DNA from: an uncultured Eubacteriales bacterium
GTDB lineage: Bacteria > Bacillota > Clostridia > Christensenellales > CAG-917
DNA length: 8,817 nt
Assembly: GCA_900550855.1 (NCBI GenBank)
Contig: URTQ01000059.1
Coordinates: forward strand, 1 to 8,817
Reading direction: 5' to 3'
Below are positions 5,766 to 8,817 of this stretch, one piece after another (within the stretch, counting starts at the first letter, position 1; each line of letters begins with the position of its first letter). The position numbers and the translations under genes were made by a program. Under the pieces are notes generated by a model that had not been told where the DNA came from, did not search any database, and saw only the letters and a list, made by a program, of their open reading frames with translations.

Positions 5766-7493
5766 ATGAGAGATTTTCTTATCGTATTCAAAACGCTGTT
5801 TCGCGACGCAAATTCGAGGACGGTGGACGCAGAGGGCAAAAAGAAGATTCCCTCGGGATTGAAAGCGTTGATTTCTTTTTTGCCGCTCGTTGCGCTGATT
5901 TGCGTTATGGTTGCGTTTTTGGCGGTGGGGCTTAAAAACGTCGTCGAGTTTTCGTTGCTCGTCGTGGCAATCGTTGCCGCAACGCAACTTTTGGTTATGT
6001 TCCTGTCGATGTTCTCGATTGTGACGACGCTTTACGGCGCAAAAGATACGCCGTTTCTCAACACGTTGCCCCTTCGTCCGACGTCGGTATTTTTTGCAAA
6101 ATTCGCAATGACTTACGTCAACGCGCTCGAACTTTCTTCGGCTGTGATTTTGCCGACCGTTCTTACGTCCGCAATAGCGTTTAACGTCGCAAGTAAGTCG
6201 ATGTTTTACGGATTCTATCCACTTCTTTTGGTGATTTTGCTCGTTGCGCCGATACTGCCGCTTTTTATCGTCAGCGTGCTTTCCATGCCTGTCGTGTGGC
6301 TCGGCTCGTACTTCAAGGGTAAACCTACCTTAAAAAGCGTTTTGGTGATTCTGTTCTACGTCCTTTTGATGTGCGCGTATATGGTGCTCGTCTACTATAT
6401 GAACACGCGCGGATTCGGTCAAGAGGGCGGCGTAGAGATGTCGCAAGGCACTCTCGCTTCGCTTTCCGTGCTTGCAAACGTGTTCTATCCCGACAAGGTG
6501 CTTGTAAACTACTGCTTGGGCATCGAAGCGGGCAAAAACTTCGGTATATCCGCCGCCATAACCGTCGGTATGATTGCCGTTATGTTGCTGTTGTCCGCGC
6601 TCTTTTACAAGCGAATCAACTCGAAAGCGACGGAAAATTCGCAATCCACGGAATCGAAAACCGCCACGCTCAAACAATCGAACGTCGTCGCGTCCATTAT
6701 GAAGCGAGATTTCACTTCGATTATGCGCAACAGCGCGCTTGCGATGACATCGTTTGCAAATCTGCTTATGGCGCCGATTTTTATCGTCGTGATGTACTTT
6801 ATCACCAACTTTAAGTCGGGCGCAGACGAGGGTATGACCCCGTTTATGTCCGAAATGATGGGAATAGGCTTCGTCGTGATGTACTCGATGATTTTCCTTG
6901 CAGGCGCAAATATGATTGCGAATATGGCGTATACGAGAGAGGGTAAATCCTTTTTCGCATCAAAAACGCTGCCTATAAACCCGAAAGACAGCATAAAAGC
7001 CAAACTTTTGCTTTCCATAATCGTGCCGAGCGTTCTGCTTGTGCCCATTATGCTTATCGCATTGTTGCTTTACAAAATAGACATCGTGTCCACGTTGCTT
7101 GTCGGCATAGACACGCTTATGATGATAACCGGCATTTGCAGTATGTCCATACTTTTCGATATGAAAAAGGGCAATCAGCACTGGGAACAGGTCGGCGAAA
7201 TCAAAAATTCCTCGCAAAACACCTATCAACTCATATCGGCGTTTGCGTCAATCGTGCCGGCGATAATCGTATTCGTTCTCGGCATAGTCCTTGCGGCGTG
7301 CGAAAATACGCTCGGCGTCGTGATTGCAAAAGTCATATTCTGGGCGGTGGCGACGGTATTTTCCGTTGTCGTGCTTATCGTCGGTTTGTGTCTTCTCAAA
7401 GCCTACGGCTTGAAATGGTATGAGTTTATAGGCGAAAACAAGCCTAAAAAGAAGGGCGCGAGAAACGAACTCGGAAGGGGGTTGCTCAAATGA
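5766..7493 (+). CDS. Large ABC-2-like transporter permease built of two similar halves
   Basis: The product is 575 residues and very hydrophobic, with about twelve possible membrane segments: roughly 36-57, 61-85, 122-142, 147-172, 190-212 and 262-281 in the first half, then 325-346, 365-386, 412-436, 441-462, 487-511 and 515-546. A polar linker (about 283-305, Ser/Thr/Lys-rich) divides the halves. Each half has an amphipathic start (MRDFLIVFKTLFRD and MKRDFTSIMRN) and a matching loop (FLNTLPLRPTSVFFAKF at 97-113; FFASKTLPINPKDSIKAKL at 396-414). One chain may thus supply both permease halves. GAGG overlapping the ATPase stop serves as its SD, and the stop overlaps ruvX by 4 bases. It is probably an exporter subunit; the substrate is unknown. 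The basic C-terminal tail (KPKKKGARNELGRG) is cytoplasmic by inference. Confidence 0.88.
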   Translation: MRDFLIVFKTLFRDANSRTVDAEGKKKIPSGLKALISFLPLVALICVMVAFLAVGLKNVVEFSLLVVAIVAATQLLVMFLSMFSIVTTLYGAKDTPFLNTLPLRPTSVFFAKFAMTYVNALELSSAVILPTVLTSAIAFNVASKSMFYGFYPLLLVILLVAPILPLFIVSVLSMPVVWLGSYFKGKPTLKSVLVILFYVLLMCAYMVLVYYMNTRGFGQEGGVEMSQGTLASLSVLANVFYPDKVLVNYCLGIEAGKNFGISAAITVGMIAVMLLLSALFYKRINSKATENSQSTESKTATLKQSNVVASIMKRDFTSIMRNSALAMTSFANLLMAPIFIVVMYFITNFKSGADEGMTPFMSEMMGIGFVVMYSMIFLAGANMIANMAYTREGKSFFASKTLPINPKDSIKAKLLLSIIVPSVLLVPIMLIALLLYKIDIVSTLLVGIDTLMMITGICSMSILFDMKKGNQHWEQVGEIKNSSQNTYQLISAFASIVPAIIVFVLGIVLAACENTLGVVIAKVIFWAVATVFSVVVLIVGLCLLKAYGLKWYEFIGENKPKKKGARNELGRGLLK

Positions 7494-7912
7494 TGAAACG
7501 TAAAATCGCATTGGACGTCGGCGACGTTCGCATAGGCGTTGCAGTGAGCGATTTGCTGGGAATAACCGCAAATCCGCGCGAAACGTACGTTCGCAAAAAA
7601 AGCGATACTAACGCGGATATCGCATATTTTTGCGAGTATGCAAAAAGAGAGAACGCGGACGCTTTCGTTCTCGGTTTGCCGAAGAACATGGACGGCACGG
7701 AAGGGGACAGGGCGGTCGTGACGAGGCAGTTCGGCGATATGCTCGAAGAGGCGAGCGGTTTGCCCGTACTCTATCAGGACGAGCGACTCACCACCGTTTC
7801 GGCAGAGCGTATGCTCATCGACGCCGACGTACGCCGCGAAAAGCGTAAAAAAGTCATAGATAAGGTTGCCGCAACCATAATTTTGCAATCCTATCTCGAC
7901 TCGCACCGCTGA
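7490..7912 (+). CDS. ruvX: YqgF/RuvX family putative Holliday junction resolvase
   Basis: The product is 140 residues, typical for this RNase H-fold family (about 138-150). It is implicated in Holliday junction processing and in pre-16S rRNA 5'-end maturation. The family signature IALDVGDVRIGVAVSD (6-21) carries the first acidic residue, D9. VLGLPKNMDGTEG (60-72) is the second conserved block. YQDERLTTVSAERML (95-109) carries the second acidic residue, and IDKVAATIILQSYLD (123-137) the third. The first ATG (7490) overlaps the permease stop as ATGA; a second ATG at 7493 is equally possible and costs one residue. AGGGGG lies about 8 bases upstream. In Bacillus subtilis the homologue (yrrK) sits between yrzL and a DUF1292 gene, and the DUF1292 neighbour is kept here. 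Identification is very secure. Confidence 0.95.
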   Translation: MMKRKIALDVGDVRIGVAVSDLLGITANPRETYVRKKSDTNADIAYFCEYAKRENADAFVLGLPKNMDGTEGDRAVVTRQFGDMLEEASGLPVLYQDERLTTVSAERMLIDADVRREKRKKVIDKVAATIILQSYLDSHR

Positions 7913-7926
7913 AAATTGAGTACGAT

Positions 7927-7977
7927 TTGATATTTTGCTTGCAAATTGCGCAAAATATGTTACTATCAAAATATCAA
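7927..7977. repeat. 11-base inverted repeat enclosing a promoter, with a third copy inside
   Basis: TTGATATTTTG (7927-7937) and CAAAATATCAA (7967-7977) are perfect inverted arms, 29 bases apart. A third copy of the core, GCAAAATAT (7950-7958), lies between them and is a perfect 9-base complement of ATATTTTGC (7930-7938). The left arm could therefore pair with either the middle or the right copy. The -35 and -10 of the DUF1292 gene lie inside, and the right arm touches the -10. This looks like an operator, although A/T-rich chance repeats cannot be excluded. Confidence 0.55.
7939..7966 (+). promoter_or_regulatory. Promoter of the DUF1292 gene, extended -10
   Basis: TTGCAA (7939-7944), a 16-base spacer, then TACTAT (7961-7966) with TG at 7958-7959, giving an extended -10. 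The transcript would start near 7973 and have a leader of about 50 bases ending in AAGGAG. The promoter begins 26 bases after the ruvX stop, so the DUF1292 gene can be expressed apart from the ABC-ruvX unit. Confidence 0.6.
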
Positions 7978-8022
7978 GATGCAATCCGAAAAATCCGCTT
8001 TGCATCGCAAGGAGAAACTACT

Positions 8023-8379
8023 ATGGCAGATTTTTTTGACGACCAAAACAATACGACAGAAGACGACGATATCATTACGTTGTACAACGAAGTCGCAGAC
8101 AAGGACGAGGATTTCTATCACCTCGCAACTCTCGACGTTGACAACAGATGGTTTGTCGTTATGAAACCCGTCGAGAAACTCGACGATATCGAGGACGACG
8201 AAGTTCTCATTTACGAAATTGCCGAAAACGAAGACGGCAACGACGTGTTTATGGCAATCGAAGACGAAGCGCTTCTTCAAAGAGTTTTCGACGAATTTAT
8301 GGCAGAAGTCGAAAAGATGGAAGGTTGCGAATGTGACGACGAGGACTGTGCGTGCTGCCATCACGACTGCAAACACTAA
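8023..8379 (+). CDS. DUF1292 family acidic protein with Cys/His-rich tail
   Basis: The product is 118 residues and strongly acidic. The DUF1292 core covers about residues 17-95 (IITLYNEVADKDEDFYHLAT, then WFVVMKPVEKLDDIEDDEVLIYEI and a C-terminal helix ALLQRVFDEFM). Such genes commonly follow ruvX in Bacillota (yrzB in Bacillus subtilis); no function is established to my knowledge. The tail at 101-118 has six Cys (102, 104, 109, 111, 112, 116) and three His (113, 114, 118), enough to bind a metal. The ATG at 8023 is chosen because AAGGAG (8009-8014) lies 8 bases upstream. An in-frame ATG at 7927 would run through the promoter, has no SD, and adds residues unlike the family. A strong terminator follows. 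Confidence 0.9.
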   Translation: MADFFDDQNNTTEDDDIITLYNEVADKDEDFYHLATLDVDNRWFVVMKPVEKLDDIEDDEVLIYEIAENEDGNDVFMAIEDEALLQRVFDEFMAEVEKMEGCECDDEDCACCHHDCKH

Positions 8380-8405
8380 GCCGTCAAACAGCGAATAACT
8401 GCGTC

Positions 8406-8436
8406 AAAGCCCCTCGCGAAACGAGGGGCTTTTCTT
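8406..8436 (+). terminator. Intrinsic terminator after the DUF1292 gene
   Basis: AAAGCCCCTCG (8406-8416) and CGAGGGGCTTT (8422-8432) form a perfect 11-base stem, seven or more pairs of it G-C-rich, with a 5-base loop CGAAA, and it runs into TTTTCTT. It begins 26 bases after the DUF1292 stop and separates that gene from the rpsB operon. The A-run on the left side may let it work on the minus strand as well. Confidence 0.93.
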
Positions 8437-8465
8437 GTTCTTCATCTGTTTATAAAAATATTTCA

Positions 8466-8486
8466 CAAAATTTACGAAAAATTTTG
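8466..8486. repeat. A/T-rich inverted repeat upstream of the rpsB promoter
   Basis: CAAAATTT (8466-8473) and AAATTTTG (8479-8486) are perfect 8-base arms around ACGAA. They lie in the A/T-rich stretch 8445-8506, just before the rpsB -35. The stretch resembles an UP element, which raises promoter strength by contacting the RNA polymerase alpha subunit. The repeat itself may only reflect the A/T bias. Confidence 0.35.
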
Positions 8487-8506
8487 AAAAATCCGCTACA
8501 AAATAT

Positions 8507-8535
8507 TTGCAAAAAGTTTTTATATATAATATAAT
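8507..8535 (+). promoter_or_regulatory. Strong sigma-A promoter of rpsB
   Basis: TTGCAA (8507-8512), a 17-base spacer and a consensus TATAAT (8530-8535). The -35 has two mismatches; spacing is ideal, and an A/T-rich UP-like tract lies upstream. This fits a highly expressed ribosomal protein operon. The transcript should start near 8542. Confidence 0.8.
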
Positions 8536-8541
8536 CCAAAA

Positions 8542-8635
8542 CGAACCCGCATCGCGAAGGAGTGCATTCTGTTCCGTCGGAGGTTTGCGCGTCGAGTTCG
8601 CGAGAGGTAAAAACAATCTTAGGAGGACCTTTATA
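8542..8635 (+). promoter_or_regulatory. rpsB 5' leader, structured, possible S2 autoregulation site
   Basis: The leader is about 94 bases. TCGCGAA (8552-8558) pairs perfectly with TTCGCGA (8597-8603), enclosing a region with smaller possible pairings such as TTCC/GGAG. Four SD-like words occur: AAGGAG (8557-8562), GGAGG (8579-8583), GAGAGG (8602-8607) and the true AGGAGG (8621-8626). Two of them overlap the stem. S2 represses its own mRNA through the leader in gamma-proteobacteria; whether this leader does the same is inference, and I do not recognise it as a named family. Confidence 0.45.
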
Positions 8636-8817
8636 ATGGCCGTAACAACAATGAAAGCCTTGCTTGAAGCAGGCGTGCACTTCGGACACCAAACAAAACG
8701 TTGGAACCCGAAAATGGGCAAGTACATCTATGCAACGAGAAACGATATTCACATCATCGACCTTCAAATTTCCGTTGACCACGTCGAAGCCGCTTATCAA
8801 TTCGTAAAGAGCGTCGT
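8636..8817 (+). CDS. rpsB: Small ribosomal subunit protein uS2, N-terminal fragment
   Basis: The first 60 codons are present, and the gene runs off the right edge. MAVTTMKALLEAGVHFGHQT (1-20) and KRWNPKMGKYIYATRNDIHI (21-40) match the highly conserved S2 N-terminus; IDLQISVDHVEAAY follows. S2 joins the small subunit late, near S1 and the mRNA exit side. AGGAGG (8621-8626) lies 9 bases before the ATG. In most bacteria the next gene is tsf (elongation factor Ts), which lies outside this window. It has its own promoter and leader and is insulated from the upstream genes by the terminator at 8406-8436. Confidence 0.97.
   Translation, partial: MAVTTMKALLEAGVHFGHQTKRWNPKMGKYIYATRNDIHIIDLQISVDHVEAAYQFVKSV

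Noticed and set aside
5012..5839. 275-residue open frame on the minus strand
   Set aside because: It lies opposite the ABC ATPase and the permease start, with shadow-like composition and no motif.
7927..7977. CRISPR-like repeat array
   Set aside because: There are only three short A/T-rich copies, one of them inverted, with unequal spacing and no repeat of 23 bases or more.
7927..8022. N-terminal extension of the DUF1292 gene from ATG 7927
   Set aside because: It would translate through the promoter and inverted repeat, has no SD, and adds residues unlike the family. AAGGAG supports 8023.
8563..8637. Leader peptide from GTG 8563 overlapping the rpsB start
   Set aside because: The GTG overlaps or directly abuts the AAGGAG word, with no workable spacing, and the predicted peptide has no supporting feature.

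Overview
The window looks like a chromosomal segment of an endospore-forming member of the Bacillota, most likely Clostridia. The evidence is a spoVAC-spoVAD-spoVAE cluster, a YunB-type sporulation gene, Shine-Dalgarno-led genes, a ruvX-DUF1292 gene pair and rpsB. I cannot place it more finely. G+C is near 50% or a little above in the sampled coding lines, but only 57 of 166 bases in the first, leftward gene.

Layout. (1) Positions 1-166 hold the N-terminus of an unrecognised membrane protein on the minus strand, with a near-consensus housekeeping promoter behind it. (2) Positions 337-2668 hold a possible 52-residue ORF that overlaps spoVAC by ATGA, then spoVAC, spoVAD and, after a 155-base gap, spoVAE. 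Their products form part of the SpoVA channel and binding machinery that moves dipicolinic acid into the forespore and releases it at germination. (3) Positions 2823-3500 (minus strand) hold yunB, convergent with spoVAE. (4) A 65-base divergent spacer leads to rarA (3566-4858), whose promoter sits so close to the ATG that a leaderless mRNA is predicted. (5) Positions 5009-7912 form a tight unit: an ABC ATPase, its large two-half permease and ruvX, with a 7-base gap and then a 4-base overlap. (6) Positions 7913-8379 hold a DUF1292 gene with its own promoter, which lies inside an inverted repeat, and a strong intrinsic terminator follows. (7) Positions 8437-8817 hold the rpsB promoter, a structured leader of about 94 bases and the start of ribosomal protein S2.

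Functionally the window combines late sporulation (spoVA, yunB), replication-fork and recombination upkeep (rarA, ruvX), a two-component ABC exporter of unknown substrate, and the start of a ribosomal protein operon. I found no CRISPR array, transposon, tRNA, rRNA or recognisable defence system, and no clear new multi-gene system. The features most worth a second look are the charged insertion of about 60 residues in SpoVAD, the leaderless architecture of rarA, the three-copy CAAAATAT motif around the DUF1292 promoter, and the Cys/His tail of the DUF1292 protein.
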